From Rufibacter radiotolerans (GTDB lineage: Bacteria; Bacteroidota; Bacteroidia; Cytophagales; Hymenobacteraceae), in assembly GCF_001078055.1 (NCBI RefSeq), contig NZ_CP010777.1, positions 4,617,001-4,681,000 on the forward strand: a stretch of 64,000 bases of DNA. Reading direction: 5' to 3'. Shown piece after piece: positions 48,039 to 57,026 of the stretch; position 1 is the stretch's first letter, and the number at the start of each line of letters is the position of its first letter. The notes under the pieces are model-generated. The model was not told the origin of the DNA and did no database searches. It was given only the letters and a program-made list of their open reading frames with translations. A program made the translations under genes and the position numbers.

Positions 48039-50954
48039 ATGATATTCAAAACCAAGCCTGCCGATATCTTTAAAGAGCGCCATAACGGCCCTGTGAAAGA
48101 ACAGGTGCAGGAAATGCTGCAAACCATTGGAGCCTCATCCCTGGACCAACTTATTGACGAGACCGTACCCCCCGCCATTAGGTTAAAGAAGCCGTTGAAC
48201 CTGCCCGCCCCGCTCACCGAGCGTGACTTCCTGCGCAAGTTCGGGCAGATTGCCAAGCAGAACAAACTCTACAAGTCGTACATCGGGCTGGGCTACCATG
48301 ACACCATTTTGCCGCCGGTGATCCAGCGCAATATTCTGGAGAACCCGGGTTGGTACACCGCCTACACGCCCTACCAGGCCGAGATTGCCCAAGGCCGTTT
48401 GGAGGCCTTGATCAATTACCAGACCGTGATCATTGACCTAACCGGCATGGCCATTGCCAACGCGTCTCTGCTGGATGAGGCTACGGCTGCCGCCGAGGCC
48501 ATGAACCTGCAGCATGCCCTGCGCAAAGGCAACCGCAAAAACGCCAACCGCTACTTTGTCTCTGACCAGGTATTGCCGCAGACCATTGACGTATTGATCA
48601 CCCGCGCCACGCCGCTGGGCATTGAACTGGTGCTAGGTGATCACCGCGAAGCCAACCTGCAGGATGAAACCCTGTTTGGCGCGCTGGTACAGTACCCCGG
48701 TGCCGACGGCGAGGTATTTGACTACACTGACTTTATCTCCCAGGCCCACGAGCAAAACCTGCTGGTAGCCGTGGCCGCCGACCTTTTGAGCTTAACGCTA
48801 TTGAAATCCCCGGGTGAAATGGGAGCCGATGTAGTAGTTGGTTCTTCGCAGCGCTTTGGTATTCCTATGGGCTATGGCGGACCGCACGCCGGTTATTTTG
48901 CTACCAAAGACGAGTACAAGCGCTCTATCCCGGGCCGTATCATTGGTCTTTCTCAGGACGCGTTCGGGCAGAAAGCCTACCGCATGGCCCTGCAGACCCG
49001 TGAGCAGCACATCAGAAGAGAGAAAGCAACCTCTAACATCTGTACCGCGCAGGTATTGCTGGCCGTTATGGCCGGTATGTACGCCGTCTACCACGGCCCG
49101 CGCCGCCTGAAATACATTGGCCTCAACATCCATAGTTTGACGCAGATTCTGGAAAAAGAGCTCCAAAACCTGGGCTTTGATCAACTGAATGAAAACTACT
49201 TTGATACCCTGCAACTGCAGGTAGAAAGCGCTGAGCTGCAGCAAGCCATCCGCACCGAGGCCGAGGCCGCCCAGATGAACTTCCGCTATTACATTGAGAA
49301 CAAAATTGGTATCTCCCTGCACCAGAACACCGACCTGGACGAGGTGAAGGATATATTGGCCGTTTTTGCGAAAGTGGCCGGAAAACAATCGTCTGCCCTG
49401 AACCTGGACGCTATTCCGGAGGAAACCGATATCACCTGGCCAGAAAGCCTGATCCGTACTTCGCCGTATTTGCAGCATGAGGTGTTCAACAAGTACCACT
49501 CTGAGAGCGAAATTCTGCGCTACATGAAGTACCTGGAGAACAAAGATTTCTCCTTAACGCATGGCATGATTCCGTTGGGCTCCTGCACCATGAAACTGAA
49601 CGCCACCGCCGAGATGATTCCGGTGACCTGGCCAGAGATTGGACAGTTGCACCCCTTCGCCCCGGCAGACCAGACCAAAGGCTACACCCAAATCTTCAAC
49701 GACCTGGAAGCGTGGTTGTGCGAGGTGACCGGTTTTGCGGCCATGAGCTTGCAGCCTAACTCAGGTGCCCAGGGCGAATACGCTGGTCTGATGGTGATCA
49801 GAGCCTACCATGAGGCCCGCGGCGACCATCACCGTACCATCTCTTTAATCCCGTCTTCGGCGCACGGCACCAACCCTGCCTCTGCCGTAATGGCCGGTAT
49901 GAAAGTGGTGATTGTGAAGTGCGATGAGCGCGGTAACATTGACGTAGCTGATCTTAGAGCGAAAGCCGAAGAGCACAAAGACGACCTTTCTTGCCTGATG
50001 GTGACTTATCCGTCTACCCACGGCGTGTACGAAGAAAGCATTATTGAGATCTGCGAGATCATTCACCAGAACGGTGGCCGCGTGTACATGGACGGTGCCA
50101 ACATGAACGCCCAGGTAGGCTTGACCTCCCCGGCTAACATTGGCGCTGATGTGTGTCACCTGAACCTGCACAAGACCTTCTGCATTCCGCACGGCGGCGG
50201 TGGACCAGGTGTAGGCCCTATTGGCGTGGTAGCGGACCTGGCTCCGTACCTGCCAGGCCACGCGGTGGTAGACTTGGGTAGACCAGAGGCCATCCATGCG
50301 GTGTCGGCGGCCCCTTGGGGAAGCGCCAGCATCCTGCCTATCTCCTATGCCTACATTGCGATGATGGGCGGCGAAGGGCTGACCGAGGCCACTAAAATGG
50401 CTATCCTGAACGCCAACTACATCAAGGCGCGCCTGGAAGAGCATTATCCGGTATTGTACGTTGGTTCCAAAGGCCGTTGCGCCCACGAGATGATCTTAGA
50501 CTGCCGCGCCTTCAAGAAAGCCGGCGTAGAGGTAGAAGACATTGCCAAGCGTCTGATGGACTACGGTTTCCATGCGCCTACCGTGTCTTTCCCGGTAGCG
50601 GGCACGCTCATGGTGGAGCCCACCGAGAGTGAGAGCAAAGACGAGCTGGACCGTTTCTGCGAGGCCATGATTTCTATCAGAGAGGAGATCAGAGAGGTAG
50701 AGGAAGGCAAAGCCGACCAGAAAAACAACCTGCTTAAAAACGCGCCGCACCCGGCCCATGTGGTCTTGATTGAGGACTGGACGTTGCCTTACACCCGTGA
50801 GCGCGCCGTGTACCCTAACCAGAATACCCGTACCGCCAAGTTCTGGCCAACCGTGAGCCGCATAGACAGCGCCTACGGCGACCGTAACCTAATTTGCAGC
50901 TGTGCGCCTATTGAGGCCTACAATGAGCAAGGCGAGGAAATGAAAGCCGTATAA
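48039..50954 (+). CDS. gcvP: Glycine dehydrogenase (decarboxylating), P protein of the glycine cleavage system
   Basis: The P protein decarboxylates glycine and passes the aminomethyl group to the lipoyl arm of the H protein. The 971-residue product is the long single-chain form, with the two halves joined: the N-terminal half (FGQIAKQNKLYKSYIGLGYHD, GPHAGYFATKDEYKRSIPGR) and the C-terminal half with the pyridoxal-phosphate lysine Lys712 in LNLHKTFCIPHGGGGPG. The segment NSGAQGEYAGL and SSAHGTNPASA complete the active site. Other gcv genes are not adjacent. The H protein it needs is lipoylated through the LipA/LipB pathway found here. Confidence 0.97.
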   Translation: MIFKTKPADIFKERHNGPVKEQVQEMLQTIGASSLDQLIDETVPPAIRLKKPLNLPAPLTERDFLRKFGQIAKQNKLYKSYIGLGYHDTILPPVIQRNILENPGWYTAYTPYQAEIAQGRLEALINYQTVIIDLTGMAIANASLLDEATAAAEAMNLQHALRKGNRKNANRYFVSDQVLPQTIDVLITRATPLGIELVLGDHREANLQDETLFGALVQYPGADGEVFDYTDFISQAHEQNLLVAVAADLLSLTLLKSPGEMGADVVVGSSQRFGIPMGYGGPHAGYFATKDEYKRSIPGRIIGLSQDAFGQKAYRMALQTREQHIRREKATSNICTAQVLLAVMAGMYAVYHGPRRLKYIGLNIHSLTQILEKELQNLGFDQLNENYFDTLQLQVESAELQQAIRTEAEAAQMNFRYYIENKIGISLHQNTDLDEVKDILAVFAKVAGKQSSALNLDAIPEETDITWPESLIRTSPYLQHEVFNKYHSESEILRYMKYLENKDFSLTHGMIPLGSCTMKLNATAEMIPVTWPEIGQLHPFAPADQTKGYTQIFNDLEAWLCEVTGFAAMSLQPNSGAQGEYAGLMVIRAYHEARGDHHRTISLIPSSAHGTNPASAVMAGMKVVIVKCDERGNIDVADLRAKAEEHKDDLSCLMVTYPSTHGVYEESIIEICEIIHQNGGRVYMDGANMNAQVGLTSPANIGADVCHLNLHKTFCIPHGGGGPGVGPIGVVADLAPYLPGHAVVDLGRPEAIHAVSAAPWGSASILPISYAYIAMMGGEGLTEATKMAILNANYIKARLEEHYPVLYVGSKGRCAHEMILDCRAFKKAGVEVEDIAKRLMDYGFHAPTVSFPVAGTLMVEPTESESKDELDRFCEAMISIREEIREVEEGKADQKNNLLKNAPHPAHVVLIEDWTLPYTRERAVYPNQNTRTAKFWPTVSRIDSAYGDRNLICSCAPIEAYNEQGEEMKAV

Positions 50955-50976
50955 TCTGTAACTTAATACTTGTAGC

Positions 50977-51010
50977 AAAGCGCCTGCGGAAACCCTGCAG
51001 GCGCTTTTGT
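50977..51010 (+). terminator. Rho-independent terminator after gcvP
   Basis: AAAGCGCCTGC (50977-50987) pairs with GCAGGCGCTTT (50997-51007), followed by TGTTTTG. The 3' T-run merges into palindrome copy 15. Confidence 0.85.
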
Positions 51011-51047
51011 TTTGAGCCTGTTTTCCGGAAAATAGGCCCAAAACAGG
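51007..51047. repeat. Dispersed intergenic palindrome, copy 15
   Basis: TTGTTTTGAGCCTGTTTTC returns as GGAAAATAGGCCCAAAACAGG with two mismatches. It is fused to the 3' end of the gcvP terminator. Confidence 0.82.
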
Positions 51048-51281
51048 CAATGGCGCATGGTTAACTGTTCAGGATTGTCTGCCTAATGGTAGGTCGTTAC
51101 TATTTACCTAAAGACCTCTATGCCGGCTTCAATATTTATCATATCCAGTGAGTTTGAGGCTGGCGCCTCATTGAAGTTGTAAACTTCAGCCCATTTTAGG
51201 TCCAAGTTGAAAACTTGAACCAGAGAAAATTGAGAGGTAACGGACCTGCCTATAAACCGAGAGGTTATGGCCCGCCGGTAA
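51048..51281. other. Intergenic stretch with three small palindromes, no clear gene
   Basis: Within it TGAGGC/GCCTCA (51155-51170), TGAAGTT GTA AACTTCA (51172-51188) and CAAGTT GAA AACTTG (51203-51217) lie within 63 bases. A minus-strand 76-codon ORF covers the area but shows no recognisable protein and looks like chance or a remnant. The rest of the stretch is featureless. Confidence 0.5.
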
Positions 51282-51319
51282 CGTTTTAAGCACGTTTTCC
51301 AGAAAACGGCCCTAAAACA
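51282..51319. repeat. Dispersed intergenic palindrome, copy 16
   Basis: CGTTTTAAGCACGTTTTC returns as GAAAACGGCCCTAAAACAG with mismatches. Its right arm AAAACAG is shared with the left arm of the adjacent terminator, so the two hairpins are mutually exclusive there. Confidence 0.75.
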
Positions 51320-51354
51320 GAAGCGCCACCCCATTGGGGTGGCGCTTCTGTTTT
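51314..51354 (-). terminator. Strong bidirectional terminator of the cargo-SprF-PorE operon
   Basis: A perfect 19-base stem AAAACAGAAGCGCCACCCC / GGGGTGGCGCTTCTGTTTT with a 3-base loop; A- and T-runs flank it on both sides. It lies 17 bases after the PorE-like gene stop (minus strand). Confidence 0.88.
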
Positions 51355-51370
51355 TACGAATGGAATAAGA

Positions 51371-53356
51371 TTACTTGATCTTAAACTCGGTCCTTCTGTT
51401 CTGCTGGTGTTGGTCTTCGGTGCATTCCACGCCATCGGCGCAGCCGTTGACCAGGACCGTCTCCCCATAGCCTTTCCAGGTGAGGCGGTTGCGGGAAATG
51501 CCCTGGGTGACCAGGTACTCCACGGCAGATTGCGCGCGGCGCTCAGAAAGCACTTGGTTATAGCCTAAACCTTCGCGGCTGTCTGTGTGGGAGCCCAACT
51601 CGATCTTGATGCTGGGGTTGTCTTTGAGCATCTGTACCAGTTTATCCAGCTCCTTGGCGGCGTCTGGCCTGATGTCCCATTTGTCAAGGTCATAGTAGAT
51701 GTTGTCCATGGCGATGGCCTGGTTTTTCTGGCTCTTGTCAAAGATGAGCGTCACGCGGGTGGTGTCCGCTAGTTTCACGGTGTCAATCTTCACCAGCGCA
51801 GACTGCGTCAGGAAACCATATTTATCGCCTACCAGGTTATAGGTGGTACCTTTCTGCACGCCAAACTTATACTCGCCGTTGCGGTCTGAGAAGGCCACGG
51901 TAGAGTCCTGGGTGTTCTGCGGCGTCAGTTTCAGGCGTACATCGGTGAGGGGTTGGTTGATGCTGCGTTTGCCTTTCACCTGTACCCGCTCCAGAGTGGT
52001 CACGAACAAAACGGCGTTGCTCAGCAGTTTAAAGGAATAGATGTCATCGGTGCCGTTGTTGCTGTCGCGGTTAGAGGAAAGGTAACCGGACTGGGCATTG
52101 GTAGCGCCGCGCATGAACACCATGCCAAAATCGTCTTTAGGCGAATTCACTGGCGCGTACAGGTTCTCCGGTTTGCTCCAGGTGGCTCGGCTGCCTCTGG
52201 TCTTGAACACATCCAGGCCCCCAAAGCCGGGGTGGGAGTCTGAGGAGAAGTACAGGTTGCCGTTCTGGTCAAAGCCCGGGAACATCTCTTTGCCCACGGT
52301 GTTGACCATGTTGCCTGCGTTCATAGGCTTTCCCCAGGAGCCGTCTGGCTGCAGTTCGGCATAATAGATATCAGTGTCGCCGTAGCCGCCGGGTTGGTCT
52401 GAGACAAAGTACAGCACCTGTCCGTCAGGGGAAAGGGCCGGGTGTCCCACACTGTATTCCTCTACCTTGTTATAGGCAAAGGGCTTCACGTCTGACCAGG
52501 AAGATCCATCGCGGCGCGCTGAGAAGATCTCCAGGCGGTTCACATAGTCACTGGAAAGGGCTTTCTTTACCCAACTGGTAGGGTCTACGTTAATGTCTTT
52601 CTGCTTTTTCTCCACCATGTGGGTGCGGGTGAAATACATGGTGGTGTTGGCGCTGTCCAGCACGGCGGGGCCGTCATGGTAGATAGAGTTCAGGGTAGAG
52701 CCGGCAATCACCGGCATCTGCCAGGTGCTGTCTGCGTTGCGCTGGGCGTAGAACATCTGCAGATACGGGCGGCCGGTCCAGCCGTAAGTGCCAGCGTCAA
52801 TGTCTTTGTTGCTGCTCACGTTGCCACCCCGGTCTGAGGTGAACAAGATTCCCTGGTCATACACGGTAGGGCTGAAATCGGCGTTGCCGGAATTGATAGC
52901 AGTTTCATTCACCACAATAGCGGAGGCGGGTTCTTCCAGCAGCTTGAGCGCGGCGTCAGAGGCCTGGGCCTTGGCATTGGCTTTGGCGGCCTCGGCGGGC
53001 ACCTTCATGGCGTAATTCTGGTACTGGGTCTTGGCCTCAAAGTACTTGCCGTTGCTTCTCAGGGCCTCAGCGAAGTAGTACATATTGATAGGGTCTGCCT
53101 CGGGCATGGCCACCACTTTGGCGTACCATTCCTCGGCCTCCTTGGTGCGGCCGGTCAGGCGGTAGGCATCTGCCAGTCGCTGGGCGCCTTTCAGGTCCGG
53201 GGTCTTCTCAGAAAATACCTCCTGGTATTCTTCAATAGCCAGGGAGTAGTCATAGTTCTCGTACAGTCGGTCCGCTTTGCGGGTGGTCTGGCAGCCGCCT
53301 AAGGCTAAGCTACCGGCAAGAAATGTAAGTAAAAGCGATTTGTATATAGTAGACAT
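51371..53356 (-). CDS. PorE-like lipoprotein: TPR, beta-propeller, OmpA domains
   Basis: A 661-residue outer-membrane lipoprotein (lipobox LALGGC, Cys22) with the four-part layout of PorE, the T9SS lipoprotein proposed to bind peptidoglycan. After the anchor comes a TPR-type region (YSLAIEEYQEVF, AEEWYAKVV, about 30-130), then a WD40-like PD40 propeller (FTSDRGGN, SPDGQVLYFVSDQPGG, LYFSSDSHPGFGGLD, about 165-430), a carboxypeptidase-regulatory-like domain (around 445-525) and a C-terminal OmpA domain with GSHTDSREGLGYNQVLSERRA. It is the last gene of the operon cargo-SprF-PorE, with 19 bases between stop and start. Orthology to PorE rather than another OmpA-type lipoprotein is inferred from domain order and neighbour. 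Confidence 0.85.
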   Translation of the reverse strand: MSTIYKSLLLTFLAGSLALGGCQTTRKADRLYENYDYSLAIEEYQEVFSEKTPDLKGAQRLADAYRLTGRTKEAEEWYAKVVAMPEADPINMYYFAEALRSNGKYFEAKTQYQNYAMKVPAEAAKANAKAQASDAALKLLEEPASAIVVNETAINSGNADFSPTVYDQGILFTSDRGGNVSSNKDIDAGTYGWTGRPYLQMFYAQRNADSTWQMPVIAGSTLNSIYHDGPAVLDSANTTMYFTRTHMVEKKQKDINVDPTSWVKKALSSDYVNRLEIFSARRDGSSWSDVKPFAYNKVEEYSVGHPALSPDGQVLYFVSDQPGGYGDTDIYYAELQPDGSWGKPMNAGNMVNTVGKEMFPGFDQNGNLYFSSDSHPGFGGLDVFKTRGSRATWSKPENLYAPVNSPKDDFGMVFMRGATNAQSGYLSSNRDSNNGTDDIYSFKLLSNAVLFVTTLERVQVKGKRSINQPLTDVRLKLTPQNTQDSTVAFSDRNGEYKFGVQKGTTYNLVGDKYGFLTQSALVKIDTVKLADTTRVTLIFDKSQKNQAIAMDNIYYDLDKWDIRPDAAKELDKLVQMLKDNPSIKIELGSHTDSREGLGYNQVLSERRAQSAVEYLVTQGISRNRLTWKGYGETVLVNGCADGVECTEDQHQQNRRTEFKIK

Positions 53357-53375
53357 AAGCTGCGTCAGGTTAAAA

Positions 53376-54332
53376 TTAGAAATACCGCGGGGTAACCATT
53401 TTGGTAGGTTCCTTCTTCAGGAAGCTATAGCCAACAGATATTTCATGGGTGCTCAGGTCATTCAGGTTGCCGTGCAGCGTAAAGTCATAGGCATAGCCCA
53501 AGCGCATGCGCTTGGTCACAAACAGCTCGGCCATGGCCACTAACGCATCTTTGGAGCTCAGGCCTTTGGCCTCAAAGTCATTCTTGAAGATGTTCATGGC
53601 CGTACGGTAGCTGGCGCCCAGCCAGATGCGCTCGCCAAACAGGAAGAAAGCGTTGAAGTCTACGTTGGTAGGGCCGTCAAAATTCTCCTTGAGCATAATG
53701 CTGGGTTTCACCTTGATGTTATGGCTGATGTCTGCCACGTACCCAATGTTGAAGAAGTAATGGCGCTCCGGGTCATAGTTGATGTCTTTGTCAATGCCCA
53801 ATAAATCGGTCACGGAAACGCCCGCGTAGAAACGCTCTGTGTGGTAGAAGATACCGGCCTTCAAGCTGGGGCTCCAGGTGGTTTCCTTCTGGGCAGCTAT
53901 TACTGCGGGGTCCATTTGGTCATTGCCGGTGATCAGCTTGGAGCCGTCAACGGCAAAGTGGGAAATGCCCGCGGCCAAGCCGAAGGAAAGGATGCCCGTC
54001 TCGCTTACCGGTAACTTCACGGCGGCGTCTACCTCAAGGTTCTTGCGGTTCTGCGCGAAAATCTCATCGCGGGTGGCATGGAAGCCAAGGCCTATGCGTT
54101 CGTTTTTGGTAAGCCCGTCAATACTGAAGGTCTGGGTGTTGGGAGCGCCTTTAAGGCCGGTCCACTGCGTGCGGTGGAAGGCGTTCAAGGTAAGGGTTTC
54201 CTTGCTGCCGGCGTAGGCCGGGTTGATCACCAGTTGGTTGAAAATATACTGGGAAAACTGTGACCGGTGTTGTGCCCAACTGCTGGCCGTGGAGGCCAGC
54301 AGGGTGAGCATTACTATTATAATTCGTTTCAT
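53376..54332 (-). CDS. PorP/SprF family type IX secretion membrane protein, second copy
   Basis: A 318-residue outer-membrane barrel of the PorP/SprF family. A signal peptide ends at residue 20 (SSWAQ), followed by HRSQFSQYIFNQLVINPAYAGSK, the diagnostic opening of the family, and TLNAFHRTQWTGLKGAP. It ends in an amphipathic strand (HEISVGYSFLKK). It is located between a cargo gene with a type B C-terminal domain (38 bases upstream) and the PorE-like gene (19 bases downstream). This arrangement is the usual setting in which PorP/SprF proteins help attach their type B cargo to the surface. Confidence 0.9.
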   Translation of the reverse strand: MKRIIIVMLTLLASTASSWAQHRSQFSQYIFNQLVINPAYAGSKETLTLNAFHRTQWTGLKGAPNTQTFSIDGLTKNERIGLGFHATRDEIFAQNRKNLEVDAAVKLPVSETGILSFGLAAGISHFAVDGSKLITGNDQMDPAVIAAQKETTWSPSLKAGIFYHTERFYAGVSVTDLLGIDKDINYDPERHYFFNIGYVADISHNIKVKPSIMLKENFDGPTNVDFNAFFLFGERIWLGASYRTAMNIFKNDFEAKGLSSKDALVAMAELFVTKRMRLGYAYDFTLHGNLNDLSTHEISVGYSFLKKEPTKMVTPRYF

Positions 54333-54370
54333 TTCTACTGGGAATTAATGTTTTGGAAAATGGCAGACGC

Positions 54371-56551
54371 TTAGCGTACTACCTGCACCGGACCTCTGAA
54401 TACCTGGTCTTTGCCGTCACAGCCTCTCACGCGCAACACGTAGAAGTAGGTGGCTTCCTCTAGGCCGGTGGCCATCCAGTTATTCCTGTAATTTTTGGTC
54501 TTGAAGATCTCGTTGCCCCAACGGTTGTAGACGGTCAGGTCATTGTCCGGGAAGTTCAACAGGTTCCGGATGACGAAGCTGTCATTGATGCCGTCGCCGT
54601 TCGGGCTGAACACCGTAGGGATCACAATTTCAGTACCTGCGTCTGCGGCTCTTACCTCTACAGAGGCGGCTGCGCTTGGGCAGGTAGACCCGGTGGCGTT
54701 GCTGGCGGTCACGGTTAAGGTGCCTACCGCATTGGCGTTGGTAGCTTTCAGGGTTACAGACGTACCGGTCATGGTAGTGCTGTTGTCTGTGAAGGTGAAG
54801 CCGGCCGGGGCCGTCCAGGTGTAGGTAACACCGGCAGTTGGGTTAGAGATGCTGTAGGTTAAGCCTGTGCATGGCCCGCTGTTGTCTACAATGACCGGAG
54901 TAGCTGGTGCCGCGCCCGGAGTCACGTCTGGGGTTGAAGCAGTGGCCGTTCCGCAAGGATTGGAAGCCACTACCGTTACTTTACCTAGGCCAGTGCCTGC
55001 TTTCACTTGCACGGTGGTGCCGGTGGCAGCACTGATTCTTTCCCAGCCGGTGCCGGTTACGGTCCAGGTATAGGTAACGCCTGCCTCTGGTTGGGCTATG
55101 CTGTACTGGTAGGTAGCTCCGGCACAAAGTGCGGTGGCGGGGCTGGTGATAACCGGGGTGGCCGGGGCCGCTCTCACGATCAACTCAATAGGGAAGGCCT
55201 GGCTGTTCTGGCAGTTTCCGGTGGTTACCGCCACCACGGTTAAGGCATAGGTGCCTGGGGCCGTATTGGCACCTGCTCTAATAGTAAAGCCAGTGAGCGA
55301 CTGTGATTCAATGGTCAAGCCGCTGTTCATCGGTACTACTATGGCCAGGTTGGTAACCCCCGCTGATACATTGCTTACCGTGTAGGTAACGCTACCGCCG
55401 GTGCATACTTCCTGGGCACCTACCACGTTTGGACGCGCTGGGCGCACGCAGATGGTAGCCTGGTCAGTGCCGCCGCCGTTGCCAATCACGGCAATGTTGG
55501 TGATCTCGCCAATAGCGGTGGTTTTGGCGGTAAGGCGTAAGGTGGCCGTTTGGTTGGCCGGTAAGGTGCCAATGGTCCAGATGCCGGTGTTGGCGTCATA
55601 GGTGCCACGGTCGGCGTCTGCCGGTGGAACAAAGGTCAGGCCCGCTGGAAGTTTGTCTTCCACAGTGACATTGGTCGCGTCAGCAGCCCCGGAATTGGTT
55701 ACTCTAATGGTGTAGATGACATTGTCGCCAATAACGAAGGTAGAGCCGTTGGCGGTTTTGGTGATGCTGAGGTTGGCCGTGCCGGTTCCGCCGCCACCTC
55801 CTCCTCCACCACTTGAGCCGATAGGTTCTGGTAAGGAGATGTTATTGTTATTGAGAGTGATATCACCGGAGGTGGAAAGCACGCGGCCTACCAGGGTGGT
55901 GCAAAGGCTCAACAGGGCATTGTTCTGAGCGATGATATTGCCACTTAAGGTAGAGGGAGTTCCAATAAGGCCTCCGGTGCCTATGGTCACGTTACCGGTT
56001 ACTCTAAAGAAGACGTTATTGGGGTTGGCGTTGATCACGTTAATGGCAGAGCCTGCGTCAATGACCAGATCTCCGTTCACCTGAATAATGAAAACGGAGC
56101 CGGGGTTGCTCTGGCCGTCAAACTTCAGGCGGCCGCTAATGCGGGCATTGCCGTCAAAACGGTACACGCCTCTGGTAAGGGTGGTGCCGCGTACGGCAGC
56201 CTCACTGGGGATAAAGCCGGCGCCTAAGGTTTGGCCGGTAAGGTTCTGGGTGGGGGTGAACTGGGCTAATTCATTGTAGACCCGCACAACATCAGATTTG
56301 GCGGTGGCTGCTGCCACAGTGCCGCGCTCAGTGTCTCCTAAGACTATGCCGGTAGGGAAACCGGTCACTAAAAGCCCTGGCGATGTGCCCAGGTCTCCGT
56401 AGATAATACTGCTGCCGGTGCTGTTAACCGCATTACTTCCCAGTACCGCAAACTCGCCGGCCATTCCTAAAGAAGGGGCGGTTAATGTCTGCGCATAGGT
56501 AGTGGAGGAAATAGCAAACAAAGCTGCTATTACGAGTAAAAGTTTATTCAT
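54371..56551 (-). CDS. Secreted adhesin with ice-binding-like, DUF11 and gliding-type C-terminal domains (T9SS type B cargo)
   Basis: A 726-residue exported protein. Signal peptide to residue 20 (TYAQT). Residues 25-240 resemble the DUF3494 ice-binding/adhesin domain (LGMAGEFAVLGSNAVNSTG, GDLGTSPG, VFIIQVNGDL). A Gly-rich linker (SSGGGGGGGGTGT) leads to a DUF11 repeat (NLSITKTANGSTF, YTIRVTNSGAADATNV) and then PKD/Ig-like repeats (ATVTPV-type, three copies visible with AGVTYTWT). The C-terminus is the gliding-motility type B domain: TVFSPNGDGINDSFVIRN, LTVYNRWGNEIFKTKNYRNNW. This marks it as T9SS cargo; PorP/SprF and PorE-like genes follow directly. Ice binding is not implied. Confidence 0.87.
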   Translation of the reverse strand: MNKLLLVIAALFAISSTTYAQTLTAPSLGMAGEFAVLGSNAVNSTGSSIIYGDLGTSPGLLVTGFPTGIVLGDTERGTVAAATAKSDVVRVYNELAQFTPTQNLTGQTLGAGFIPSEAAVRGTTLTRGVYRFDGNARISGRLKFDGQSNPGSVFIIQVNGDLVIDAGSAINVINANPNNVFFRVTGNVTIGTGGLIGTPSTLSGNIIAQNNALLSLCTTLVGRVLSTSGDITLNNNNISLPEPIGSSGGGGGGGGTGTANLSITKTANGSTFVIGDNVIYTIRVTNSGAADATNVTVEDKLPAGLTFVPPADADRGTYDANTGIWTIGTLPANQTATLRLTAKTTAIGEITNIAVIGNGGGTDQATICVRPARPNVVGAQEVCTGGSVTYTVSNVSAGVTNLAIVVPMNSGLTIESQSLTGFTIRAGANTAPGTYALTVVAVTTGNCQNSQAFPIELIVRAAPATPVITSPATALCAGATYQYSIAQPEAGVTYTWTVTGTGWERISAATGTTVQVKAGTGLGKVTVVASNPCGTATASTPDVTPGAAPATPVIVDNSGPCTGLTYSISNPTAGVTYTWTAPAGFTFTDNSTTMTGTSVTLKATNANAVGTLTVTASNATGSTCPSAAASVEVRAADAGTEIVIPTVFSPNGDGINDSFVIRNLLNFPDNDLTVYNRWGNEIFKTKNYRNNWMATGLEEATYFYVLRVRGCDGKDQVFRGPVQVVR

Positions 56552-56948
56552 GTGAGGTGAAAAAGGAGGGTGTGATGACTGTAATCTTAAATATTCCTAT
56601 ATATGAATGAATCCTGTGCATGTACTTGCCTTTCTTATAAAGGTTTTGCCTTGTTAGAAAGATGCAAAATAAGAGGCGGGTGGGAGGGCGTGAATTCTTA
56701 CGAGGGAAAGAGAATTACAGGGTGGACTTATGGACTTTTGATCATAATAAATGGGTTTGCATGCTAGTGAATCATTGCATGACTGTGCAAGGTAGGTGGA
56801 AATGAGAAAGCAAACCAATTTATTATTCGTTTATAAGTATCATAGTGGCTCTGGAGTGCTGTTTGTAATTTTATTCTTTTTGTGCAAAAATTTGGTTCTA
56901 CGTAAAATCATGAAAAGTTAATATATAGTACAAATACGATGGAAATAG
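56552..56948. other. Long AT-rich upstream region of the adhesin operon
   Basis: No gene of at least 60 codons with a recognisable product is present. The region is AT-rich, with runs like AATTTATTATTCG, and should hold the minus-strand promoter of the adhesin operon. I could not find an exact TAnnTTTG in the minus orientation with a good -33 partner, so no promoter is called. Two GCATG-containing repeats lie near 56759-56779. Confidence 0.4.
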
Positions 56949-57014
56949 TTCAAAAAAGTAGGCATAGAAAAGCCCCTCTGGTAGGAGGGGCTTTTCTATG
57001 CCTACTTTTTTGAA
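56949..57014 (-). terminator. Perfect 30-bp stem hairpin after lipA, bidirectional terminator
   Basis: Bases 56949-56978 are the exact reverse complement of 56985-57014, with a 6-base loop. The arms contain A/T runs at the outer end (TTCAAAAAAG, CTTTTTTGAA) and a GC-rich inner part (AGCCCCTC). It begins 13 bases beyond the lipA stop at 57027. Confidence 0.85.
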
Positions 57015-57026
57015 AAGAGCTAAAAT

